From JANNHP01 sp031404455 (GTDB lineage: Bacteria > Planctomycetota > JAJSAM01 > JAJVHW01), in NCBI GenBank assembly GCA_031404455.1, contig JANNHP010000409.1, forward strand, positions 1 to 5,521: 5,521 nt of DNA. Reading direction: 5' to 3'. The translations under genes were made by a program, and so were the position numbers. Under the pieces are notes generated by a model. The model was given only the letters and a program-made list of their open reading frames with translations, was not told the DNA's origin and searched no databases. Each line of letters starts with the position of its first letter. The first letter of the stretch is position 1. Below are positions 1-5,521 of this stretch, one piece after another.

Positions 1-6
1 CCGTGA
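1..6 (+). other. Possible end of an upstream gene (TGA in a GTGA overlap)
   Basis: The window opens ccGTGAgc. The TGA at 4-6 overlaps the GTG start at 3-5 exactly as the two genes overlap at 2381-2384. This suggests that a co-directional gene ends here, possibly another member of the same tandem family. Only six bases are visible, so this rests on analogy. Confidence 0.3.
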
Positions 7-2384
7 GCGGGCGTAGGCTCGGGCGCGTGGGAAAGCCGAGAGCGCTCCGGGTCGCCGTCGCCGCGTTGCTCGTGGCGGGCGCGGCGGCAGCGCTCTTCCT
101 GCTGATGCGAGCCGAGCTGCAACCCGACACGGCGACGGACCCCGACGCGCCGCCCGTCGCCGCGACGACGGAGTCCGCGACGGAGTCCGCTGCCGCGGGC
201 GTCGTCGGAGCGGCGCCGAAGCGCGACTCCCCGCGCCGCGTCGCGGCATCGTCTGCCGCCTCGACGGCCGGCGACGCGAAGCCCGCCACCGTGGTCGTCC
301 GCGTGACGGCGGCCGAGGACGACGCACCGATCGCGGACGCCTCCGTGTTCGTCGGGACCATCGCCGGCAGGACGGACGCCGCCGGGACCGCGCGGTTCGA
401 GCACCTCGAAGCGTGCGAGTGGTCGTTCGAGGCGTCGGCGCCCGGGAGGTTCAAACGGTCGTTCCGGCGCGCGATCTCCGCCGACGCGGAGACGACCATC
501 GACCTGCGCCTCTCCGCCACCGCCGTGATCGCGGTGCGCGTCGAGGACCGCGCGAGCGGCGCGCCGATCGACCGCGCGAAGATCGAGGTGGACGCCGTCG
601 GTCTCGACTTCAAGGAGAGGGGCACGACCGGCGACGACGGCGAGCGCCTGATGTCGGCGCCCGCGGGGTCGATCGTCCGCGTGACGGCGAGCGCCATCTC
701 GACGGCATACGGTCACGACGCGTGCAGGACGACCGTGCGACTCGGCGGCGCGGGCACGACGACGCCCGTCGTCCTGCGACTCCTGCAGCCGGGACGGATG
801 ACGGGCGTCGTTCGCGGGCCGGACGGCGCGGTCGTCGCCGGGGCGACGATCTGGCTCCGTCCCGAGGCGATCGATCTGCCGGAAGACCAAGCGTCGCAGC
901 GGAACTGGGATTCCGGAGATGTGACGCGCACGGCGACTTCCAACGCGGACGGAACGTACTCGGCGTGGGGGCTCGTGCGCGGGCGCCGGTACGCAGCGTT
1001 CGCTGCGGCGGAGAGCGGTCCCTGGGCCCCGTCCGCCTCGGTGACCGGCCTCGTGGTCCCCGCGGACGGTCCGGACCTCGTGCAGGACTTCGCGCTGCGC
1101 GAGTTCGGGAACGTGGTCGTCCGCGTCAGCGACGCGAACGGCGCGCCCGTCTCGAACGCGACCGTCATGGTGATGGAGGGGCAGGGCTTCGCGGCCCGGC
1201 GACGCACGGAGAACGAACCGGGCGTCCATCGGCTCGATCGCCGCGCTCCGGGTCCGGTCTCACTCTTCATCTGGTCGCAGAGCGGGACCATCGTGCGCAG
1301 CGTCGTCGTCCCGTCGGGCGGGAGCGTCGAGGTCGATGTCGTGCTCGGCACGCCGGAGACGGTGAAGTGCCTCGTGGTGGACGACGCCGGCCTCCCGGTG
1401 TCGGGCGCGAACGTCGCGACGCTGACCTCGGTCGGGACCGTCGCCTTCAAGGCCGAGTTGAAGACGGACGAGTCGGGCGTTGCGCCGCTCCCCAGGTTCG
1501 GCGTGGGCATTCGCACCCTGACCGTGACCGCACCGGGCATGCTGCCCACGACCGTCAGTTCGGACACGGGCCTCTCGGAGGACGTCCGCGTCGTCATGCA
1601 GCGTGCTGCGGTGCTGACGTTCCGTCTCGTCGGCGAACCCGGCGAGTGGGTGGGCTCCGACGTGTGCGTCCTCTTCGGAGACGACCCGCGCCCGTCGCGC
1701 ACCCGGCCGGAATGCGATGGCGTCGCGCGCATCGACTGCGAACCGCGAGGGGACGTGGACGTCCGGCTGATCTTCGGCCTGCACGCGCCGGTCACGCGCC
1801 GCGCGACGCTCGCAGCGGGAGCGGTCGCGGACCTCGGCGACGTGCGCCTCGTGCAGGCGCGAACTCTCGGCGGGCGCGTCGTCGATTTGTCGGGACGACC
1901 CGTCGAGGGCGCCCTCGTCGGCATCGACGTCGGAGGCGAGATCCGAACCCCGGCGTCCCGCAAGATGCTATACGACCCGCTCGCGCACCGCGTCGAGTGC
2001 AGGTCCGACGGACGCTTCGAGTTCGAGTTCGCGCCCCCGTCGGGACCGCTTCCGCTCGTCGTCACCGCCGACGGCTTCGTCGAACTCCACACCGTCGTCA
2101 CCGTGGACGGCGACGCCCCCATCACGCTCACGCTCCAGCGCGGAGGCCTGCTCTGGGGCGAGGTCGTCGAATCGACCGGCGGCCCGCGCGCGGGCGCGAC
2201 GGTCCGCGTCCTCGACGGTCGCGGCGCGGAGGTGGCCGCGCCGATCGCCGGCAAGCACGGCGAGTTCGACTTCCGCGTCGCTCCCGGCCGTTACACGGTC
2301 CGCGTGGCCGGTTGCGGCGACGTCTCCGTCGAACTCCGCGAGGGCGGCGACGAGCACGTCGTGCTGACGGAGCGGGCGCGGTGA
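3..2384 (+). CDS. Membrane-anchored protein with eight carboxypeptidase-regulatory-like (beta-sandwich) modules
   Basis: No specific function can be assigned; this is probably a large envelope or surface protein. Residues 1-16 are basic (six Arg/Lys). Residues about 17-35 form one hydrophobic helix, read as an N-in signal anchor. Residues about 37-94 are an Ala/Thr/Ser/Pro-rich linker. From residue 95 to the end there are about eight modules, starting near 95, 173, 261, 367, 451, 534, 618 and 713. They carry the CarboxypepD_reg pattern: a V-x-V-x-V strand, D-x-x-G-x-P-V-x-x-A-x-V, then a D-x-x-G turn with R-F or Y-x, and a closing strand. Clear examples are VVRGPDGAVVAGATIW (module 3) and RVVDLSGRPVEGALV (module 7). 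Module 6 is divergent. No peptidase, LPxTG or outer-membrane barrel domain is seen. The GTG start at the window edge is chosen by analogy with the next gene, which begins GTG-AGC-CGG; an upstream extension cannot be excluded because only two bases precede it. The gene overlaps its paralog downstream by 4 bases. Confidence 0.85.
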   Translation: MSGRRLGRVGKPRALRVAVAALLVAGAAAALFLLMRAELQPDTATDPDAPPVAATTESATESAAAGVVGAAPKRDSPRRVAASSAASTAGDAKPATVVVRVTAAEDDAPIADASVFVGTIAGRTDAAGTARFEHLEACEWSFEASAPGRFKRSFRRAISADAETTIDLRLSATAVIAVRVEDRASGAPIDRAKIEVDAVGLDFKERGTTGDDGERLMSAPAGSIVRVTASAISTAYGHDACRTTVRLGGAGTTTPVVLRLLQPGRMTGVVRGPDGAVVAGATIWLRPEAIDLPEDQASQRNWDSGDVTRTATSNADGTYSAWGLVRGRRYAAFAAAESGPWAPSASVTGLVVPADGPDLVQDFALREFGNVVVRVSDANGAPVSNATVMVMEGQGFAARRRTENEPGVHRLDRRAPGPVSLFIWSQSGTIVRSVVVPSGGSVEVDVVLGTPETVKCLVVDDAGLPVSGANVATLTSVGTVAFKAELKTDESGVAPLPRFGVGIRTLTVTAPGMLPTTVSSDTGLSEDVRVVMQRAAVLTFRLVGEPGEWVGSDVCVLFGDDPRPSRTRPECDGVARIDCEPRGDVDVRLIFGLHAPVTRRATLAAGAVADLGDVRLVQARTLGGRVVDLSGRPVEGALVGIDVGGEIRTPASRKMLYDPLAHRVECRSDGRFEFEFAPPSGPLPLVVTADGFVELHTVVTVDGDAPITLTLQRGGLLWGEVVESTGGPRAGATVRVLDGRGAEVAAPIAGKHGEFDFRVAPGRYTVRVAGCGDVSVELREGGDEHVVLTERAR
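285..2381 (+). repeat. Tandem protein-level repeat: eight beta-sandwich modules of the first protein
   Basis: Eight degenerate modules of roughly 78-106 residues lie head to tail. The repeat is recognisable at protein level (V-x-V strand, D/N-G turn, P-V/I-x-x-A-x-V, D-x-x-G, closing alternating hydrophobic strand). I do not see long exact nucleotide repeats between modules, so the internal duplications are old. Module boundaries are by eye, within about ten residues. Confidence 0.7.
2369..2384 (+). promoter_or_regulatory. Ribosome binding site and GTGA stop/start overlap between the two paralogs
   Basis: GGAG at 2369-2372 lies 8 bases before the GTG at 2381. The TGA at 2382-2384 ends the first gene within the start codon region of the second. 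This arrangement decides the start of the second gene and indicates translational coupling within one transcript. No promoter is visible between the genes. Confidence 0.7.
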
Positions 2385-4789
2385 GCCGGGTCAACGCGAA
2401 GCACGGCGCGATCGTCGTCGCGGTGATCGTCGCCGTCGTCGCGATCGGGCTGTGGCTCTGGGACTCCGCGCAGACCGCGCCCGAGACGTCTCCCTCGCCC
2501 GCGCCGACGGTCGCGGCGGGCAAGGCGGTGCGCGTCGCATCGCCGAGGCCGCGACGCGCCCAGCCGAACGGCGCCGAGGCGGCCGCGACGTCCAACGTCC
2601 CCGCCGGGCCGCCTGCGACGCTCGTCGTCCGCGTCGTCGACGGCGTGAACCGCGCGCCCCTCGCCGGGGCGGTCGTCTGGGTCATCGACGCGAAGTCCGA
2701 CGACTGGCGCGCGGAGACCGACGCCTCGGGCACGGCCCGGTTCGAGGACCTCCCCGCGGGACGGACCGAGGTCCGCGCCGAGATGGGCGACCGGATCGCC
2801 GCGAACCGGACGCTGACGCTCGTCGGCGGCGCGAAGGAGACGGTCGAGGTCGCGCTCGAGATCGCCGTCGCGCTGGAGGGCAGCGTCGTCGACGGCGAGA
2901 CGAACGTGGCGCTGGCCGCGGCGGACGTCGAACTCATCGAGACCGTCGGCAGCGAGCAGCGTTCGATCGACGGCACGACGACCGACTCCGCGGGCCGCTT
3001 CCGGTTCGCGAAGGTGCGCCCCTCGAAGGTCCTTCTCGTGCGAGCCGCGCTCCAGGGCCACGGGAAGGCCCAGCAGCAGACCGTCACGCCGTCGCCCGGC
3101 GGCGGCACGGGGCGCGTCGAACTGCGGATGTGGAAGAAGGGCGTGCTCCGCGGCTTCGTCCGCGGCCCCGACGGGAGCGCGGTGTACGACGGCTGGGTCC
3201 ACGTCGGCTTCGCAGCGGGTTCGCACGGGCAGGACGCGGTGACCGCGGACGACGGTTCGTACACCGTCCACGACGTGCCGCTCGGCTCGCCCGTCGTCGT
3301 GACCGCGGGTGCGCCCGAGTGGGCGGACGCCGAGCCCGTCACGGGAGTCGTCGTCGATCGCGCCACCGGCGAGGCGACGCTCGACCTCGTCCTGCGGCGG
3401 CCGACGACGCTCGCCGTCCGCGTCTTCGATCCCGCGGGTCAGGCCGTGGACGCCGGGCTCCTGCTGGACGGGTCGATGATCCAGGGCGGCCGTTGGTCGA
3501 AGGAACACGTTTTCATCCGCGAGCGAGTGACGCCGGGGAAGCACGTCCTGCGCGCTGAGATGCAGGGCTGGCCGCCCGCCGAACGCGAAGTCGTGCTGCC
3601 CGAGGGCGAGCGGATCGAGATCGAGTTGCGCCTCGACGCAGGCGTCGCGATCGCGGGGATCGTCGTCGACGAGGCCGGGAGTCCCGTGGCAGGCGCGCAG
3701 GTATGGGTCTCGGATCCCGACTCGTCCCGCGTGGCGGACGCCGTCTCCGTCGCCTCGAGCGTGGGCAGGAGCCGCACGGGCGCCGGCCCGCGGATGCGCA
3801 GCGCGGCGTCGAGCGCCACGCCCGCTGACGGGAGGTTTCGCATCGAGGGTCTCCCGCCCGGCCCGCGCGCGATCTTCGTGATCGTCGACGGCCTCGTCGC
3901 GTCGATGCCCGGCATCGGTCCGGACGGCGCCGCGGCCGAGCGCCGAGTCGTCGAGGCGCCCGCGCAGGACGTGCGGTTGGTCGTCGGGAAGGCGACGCGG
4001 GTCCAGGTCCGGGTCTCTCCGCGCGACGTCGGACGCAAGAGCCCGACGCTCGTCGTGAGTCAAGGTGCGGTCGGCGCGGCGGCCAACTTCGCCTCCGAGT
4101 CGGACGTCGCATCGAGGGTCGCGTGCGACTTCGCGACGTGGTCCTCGGAATCGATCCTGCGTTGCGCCGTGACGCCGGGGCCGTCGACGTTGCGGATCTT
4201 CGTCCCCGGCTTCGCCCCGGTCGTCCTCCCGATGAACCCGACCGCCGGGGCGACGACCGACCTCGGCGAGATCCGTCTCGACGAGGGCGTCACGCTCTCG
4301 GGGCGAGTCGTCGACGTCGAGGGCCAGCCGATCGCCGGCGCAGGGCTGGTGCCGCTCTCGGGCCTCCTCGGAAGCAGACCCCTCGTCACGCAGTCCGACG
4401 GTTCGTTCGCTGTCGAGCACGTCGCTCGTGGAGCCGCCGTGCTCCGCGCGGTCGCGCCGAGTCGTTCCGGAGCGACGTTCGTCGCCGCGGCCGAGAGAGC
4501 GGGGATCGTGACGATCACCCTGCGTCCCGACGGCGTGCTGCGGGGAACCGTCGTCGACTCCTCGGGCACGCCGATGAAGCACACGCAGGTTTCCATCCGC
4601 CACGGCATCGTCTCCGGGACGTCCGACCCGGGGCGCCGCGCGAGCGCGACGACGCGGGACGACGGCTCCTTCGAGTGGCCCGTGGCCTGCGGCCCGTGCC
4701 GCGTCTCTGCGGGCGGCGCGTGGGTGGAGGTCGACGTCCCCGAGGGCGGCGAGGCGCGGGTGCGGGTGGTGGTGGTGGTGGTGCGGTAG
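2381..4789 (+). CDS. Paralog of the preceding gene: membrane-anchored eight-module carboxypeptidase-regulatory-like protein
   Basis: This is an 802-residue protein of unassigned function with the same plan as its upstream neighbour. Residues 1-8 are short and basic, residues about 9-27 form a Val/Ile-rich membrane helix ending in WLW, and residues about 28-78 are a Pro/Ala/Ser/Thr linker. Eight beta-sandwich modules start near residues 79, 159, 250, 339, 418, 536, 634 and 716. Typical motifs are GFVRGPDGSAVYDGWV (module 3), GIVVDEAGSPVAGAQVWV (module 5) and GRVVDVEGQPIAGAGLV (module 7). Module 5 holds a Ser/Ala/Arg-rich insertion at about residues 446-480. The open frame extends far upstream, but that part is Arg-rich shadow sequence inside the first gene. 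GTG at 2381 is chosen because it lies 8 bases after a GGAG, overlaps the upstream stop as GTGA, and is directly followed by the membrane helix. The C-terminus is six Val codons and an Arg. Topology and export are inferred from the N-terminus; the family is known for beta-sandwich folds with structural or binding roles. Confidence 0.87.
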   Translation: MSRVNAKHGAIVVAVIVAVVAIGLWLWDSAQTAPETSPSPAPTVAAGKAVRVASPRPRRAQPNGAEAAATSNVPAGPPATLVVRVVDGVNRAPLAGAVVWVIDAKSDDWRAETDASGTARFEDLPAGRTEVRAEMGDRIAANRTLTLVGGAKETVEVALEIAVALEGSVVDGETNVALAAADVELIETVGSEQRSIDGTTTDSAGRFRFAKVRPSKVLLVRAALQGHGKAQQQTVTPSPGGGTGRVELRMWKKGVLRGFVRGPDGSAVYDGWVHVGFAAGSHGQDAVTADDGSYTVHDVPLGSPVVVTAGAPEWADAEPVTGVVVDRATGEATLDLVLRRPTTLAVRVFDPAGQAVDAGLLLDGSMIQGGRWSKEHVFIRERVTPGKHVLRAEMQGWPPAEREVVLPEGERIEIELRLDAGVAIAGIVVDEAGSPVAGAQVWVSDPDSSRVADAVSVASSVGRSRTGAGPRMRSAASSATPADGRFRIEGLPPGPRAIFVIVDGLVASMPGIGPDGAAAERRVVEAPAQDVRLVVGKATRVQVRVSPRDVGRKSPTLVVSQGAVGAAANFASESDVASRVACDFATWSSESILRCAVTPGPSTLRIFVPGFAPVVLPMNPTAGATTDLGEIRLDEGVTLSGRVVDVEGQPIAGAGLVPLSGLLGSRPLVTQSDGSFAVEHVARGAAVLRAVAPSRSGATFVAAAERAGIVTITLRPDGVLRGTVVDSSGTPMKHTQVSIRHGIVSGTSDPGRRASATTRDDGSFEWPVACGPCRVSAGGAWVEVDVPEGGEARVRVVVVVVR
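2615..4786 (+). repeat. Tandem protein-level repeat: eight beta-sandwich modules of the second protein
   Basis: Eight modules of about 79-118 residues lie in the same order as in the upstream paralog. Several positions match between the proteins by module number: V-R-G-P-D-G in module 3, V-V-D-(D/E)-A-G-x-P-V in module 5, D-L-G-(D/E)-(V/I)-R-L closing module 6, and G-R-V-V-D-x-x-G-(R/Q)-P in module 7. Matching order implies that the whole eight-module gene was duplicated after the modules had diverged. Confidence 0.7.
4766..4783 (+). repeat. (GTG)6 microsatellite encoding six consecutive valines
   Basis: Six GTG codons in a row sit two codons before the TAG stop of the second large gene. They encode a Val-6 tract followed by Arg. 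The tract extends the final beta strand of module 8. It is a candidate site for replication slippage in steps of three, which would change the Val count without breaking the frame. Confidence 0.9.
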
Positions 4790-4814
4790 CGGCGGCTCGT
4801 TCGTCCGGGCTCCG

Positions 4815-5117
4815 TCAGTTCTTCGAAGCCGCTTCCTGCGCCAGCGCCTCGGCCGCGTCGCGCTGGTACCGGGCCCAGGTCTCGGGCGTCACCGCGCTCA
4901 CGACGTACGGCAAGTCCTCGCGGCCGAACGCATCAAGCCCCAGTTGCAGCGCGAACGCCTGGGCCGCACGGCGGGTATCCAAGTCGGCGTCGAGCAGGAT
5001 CGTGAAGACCGGAATGCGCGCCGTTCCAGGCCACGGGTCCAGCCCGATCTCGACGCGCGCACCGGGGAAGCGTGCCTCCACGGCGGCGATGATCGTCTGT
5101 AGTCGTCCATCGTTCAT
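4815..5117 (-). CDS. Small protein of unknown function, partner of the HEPN-like gene
   Basis: This is a 100-residue protein that I do not recognise as a named family. The sequence suggests a compact alpha/beta fold: helix at residues about 5-17, strand about 20-26 (ARVEIGL), strand about 34-43 (RIPVFTILLD), helix about 47-60, strand about 69-76 (LPYVVSAV), and a C-terminal helix about 78-96 rich in Ala and Glu. The ATG at 5117 overlaps the upstream stop as ATGA, and a GGAG lies 8 bases before it, so the start is well supported and coupled to the HEPN-like frame. Position next to a HEPN protein suggests the second member of a two-gene module. The GS-x10-D-x-D signature of the usual nucleotidyltransferase (MNT) partner is absent. 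Its promoter was probably upstream of the HEPN gene and may have been lost with the insertion. It ends 25 bases from the convergent large gene. Confidence 0.72.
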   Translation of the reverse strand: MNDGRLQTIIAAVEARFPGARVEIGLDPWPGTARIPVFTILLDADLDTRRAAQAFALQLGLDAFGREDLPYVVSAVTPETWARYQRDAAEALAQEAASKN

Positions 5118-5129
5118 CGCGTCAACTCC
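5114..5129 (-). promoter_or_regulatory. Ribosome binding site and ATGA stop/start overlap in the minus-strand pair
   Basis: On the minus strand GGAG (5129-5126) lies 8 bases upstream of the ATG at 5117-5115. That ATG overlaps the TGA (5116-5114) of the HEPN-like frame. This shows that the two small genes form one translationally coupled unit. Confidence 0.65.
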
Positions 5130-5380
5130 GTCACGAAATCGCGGATGGCGTCACGCCTCTCTTCCAACTTCCACAGAACCACAGACGCGTCGTCGTAGTC
5201 CGCTTGCGCCCGAAGCCGCCGCATCGCCATGTACAGAGTCCTATCTCGCCAGTTGCTGCGGCACAAGGTGGCGTTGTTCTCGACCATGGAATGGTCCCAT
5301 TCTACGGCTCCGCTGCGGAACTGGCCAGGGCGCCGACCCTGCTCCGTCAGGGCGTGGACCGCCGCCCGGTACATCGCGTA
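5114..5380 (-). pseudogene. 5'-truncated HEPN-domain protein gene, cut by an IS630-type insertion
   Basis: The remaining frame starts right after an in-frame TAG at the insertion boundary and reads Y-A-M-Y-R-A-A-V-H-A-L. This resembles the conserved first-helix motif (R-x-Y-Y-A-x-x-x-A) of HEPN (PF05168-type) proteins. About 50 residues later comes RLRAQADYDD, matching the typical L-R-x-x-A-D-Y of the family, followed by a C-terminal helix ending in DFVTEL, also typical. The N-terminal helix portion, usually some 20-40 residues, is missing. The ATG at 5374 inside the motif could give an 86-residue product, but this is unlikely to be the native start. HEPN proteins are often RNase toxins or partners of nucleotidyltransferases; the canonical R-x4-6-H motif is not obvious here, so activity is doubtful. 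It overlaps the next gene by ATGA. The family call rests on motif memory; an intact short gene of another family is the alternative. Confidence 0.55.
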
Positions 5381-5440
5381 CTAGTGTCGTGAGTCAGAAA
5401 TACGCAACGTGAAGTCCCCGTCGTTCGTCTCCTGTACATC

Positions 5441-5446
5441 AGGAGG
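5441..5446 (+). promoter_or_regulatory. Consensus Shine-Dalgarno of the transposase gene
   Basis: AGGAGG lies 6 bases before the ATG at 5453. It is the strongest ribosome binding site in the window and fixes the transposase start. Confidence 0.8.
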
Positions 5447-5452
5447 TGCACG

Positions 5453-5521
5453 ATGTCGCGTCCGTCGCGTCCGATCACGGTCAGCCCCGCGCAGCGCGAG
5501 GAGTTGGAGCGATGGCTACGA
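5453..5521 (+). CDS. IS630-family transposase, N-terminal fragment (runs off the window)
   Basis: Only 23 codons are present: MSRPSRP followed by ITVSPAQREELERWLR. The pattern of a basic/Pro start, a short strand I-x-V/L-S, and a helix x-x-R-E-E-L-E-R-x-x-R is characteristic of the N-terminal helix-turn-helix region of IS630-family transposases. In that family it precedes the DNA-binding domain and a DDE catalytic domain, neither of which is in view here. An ideal Shine-Dalgarno and a position about 70 bases inside the putative element end support the call. A different helix-turn-helix protein cannot be fully excluded from 23 residues. Confidence 0.75.
   Translation, partial: MSRPSRPITVSPAQREELERWLR

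Larger units (their letters stand above)
5381..5521 (+). mobile_element. Left end of an IS630-type insertion sequence (continues beyond the window)
   Basis: The element is inferred from three things: a transposase start typical of the IS630 family at 5453, an abrupt end of the HEPN-like reading frame at 5381, and a TA dinucleotide at the junction (5379-5380, with another at 5382-5383). IS630/Tc1-type elements insert at and duplicate TA. The terminus probably starts at CTAGTGTCGTGAGTCAG (5381 onward) or three bases inside it. About 70 untranslated bases lie between the terminus and the transposase start, with no other gene visible in them. The right end, its inverted repeat and the second TA are outside the window, so the exact boundary is not proven. 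Confidence 0.65.

Noticed and set aside
713..2254. 513-codon minus-strand open frame opposite the first large gene
   Set aside because: Low-complexity Ser/Thr/Arg/Pro composition and full overlap with a better supported plus-strand gene; a high-GC shadow.
413..2380. Upstream in-frame extension of the second large gene
   Set aside because: The translation before 2381 is Arg-rich shadow sequence of the first gene. The basic N-terminus, membrane helix and ribosome binding site all point to GTG at 2381.
2291..4603. 770-codon open frame on the minus strand opposite the second large gene
   Set aside because: It lies antisense to a well-supported gene, is dominated by Arg, Asp and Gly with no domain pattern, and is expected from the strong G/C third-position bias of the real gene.
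3..4789. Carboxypeptidase enzyme activity for the large proteins
   Set aside because: Only the regulatory-like beta-sandwich module pattern is present; no zinc-binding H-x-x-E or other catalytic peptidase domain is seen in either protein.
4815..5117. Assignment of the 100-residue protein as an MNT-type nucleotidyltransferase antitoxin
   Set aside because: The position beside a HEPN frame is suggestive, but the G-S-x-R-x-G loop and D-x-D metal ligands are missing, so the family name is not supported.
4123..5412. 429-codon plus-strand open frame running through the end of the second gene and across both minus-strand genes
   Set aside because: It begins inside the second paralog in another frame, is Arg-rich with no recognisable domain, and conflicts with the ATGA-coupled minus-strand pair.

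Overview
The window is very GC-rich, with a strong G/C preference at third codon positions and GTG starts. It encodes large secreted or membrane-anchored proteins built from tandem carboxypeptidase-regulatory-like (CarboxypepD_reg / PF13620-type) beta-sandwich modules. Large families of such proteins are typical of Planctomycetota and also occur in Myxococcota-like bacteria. I favour a high-GC planctomycete or similar environmental bacterium, but nothing here fixes the taxon. No catalytic enzyme, RNA gene or CRISPR array is visible.

Layout: (1) Positions 3-4789, plus strand, hold two adjacent paralogous genes of 793 and 802 codons joined by a 4-base GTGA overlap. Each encodes a short basic N-terminus, one membrane helix, an Ala/Ser/Thr/Pro-rich linker and eight consecutive beta-sandwich modules. 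The modules correspond one to one between the two proteins, including a divergent sixth module, so the pair looks like a whole-gene duplication. The first gene begins with the same GTGA signature at the window edge, which suggests another gene (perhaps a third paralog) directly upstream. (2) Positions 4815-5380, minus strand, hold two small genes joined by an ATGA overlap and convergent with the paralog pair. The upstream one is the C-terminal part of a HEPN-domain protein whose 5' end is missing. The downstream one is a 100-residue protein of unknown function. (3) From about 5381 to the window end is the left end of an IS630-type insertion sequence: a putative terminus next to a TA, a near-consensus Shine-Dalgarno, and the first 23 codons of a transposase.

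How the parts relate: the two large proteins are probably co-translated and displayed outside the cytoplasmic membrane, where their modules may serve as structural or binding stalks. The small minus-strand pair has the layout of a two-gene HEPN module (possibly toxin-antitoxin-like). It appears to have been broken by IS630-type insertion inside the conserved Tyr-rich HEPN motif, so it is likely non-functional or altered. The most interesting points are the collinear eight-module duplication with a conserved odd sixth module, and the HEPN/unknown-partner pair disrupted by the insertion sequence.
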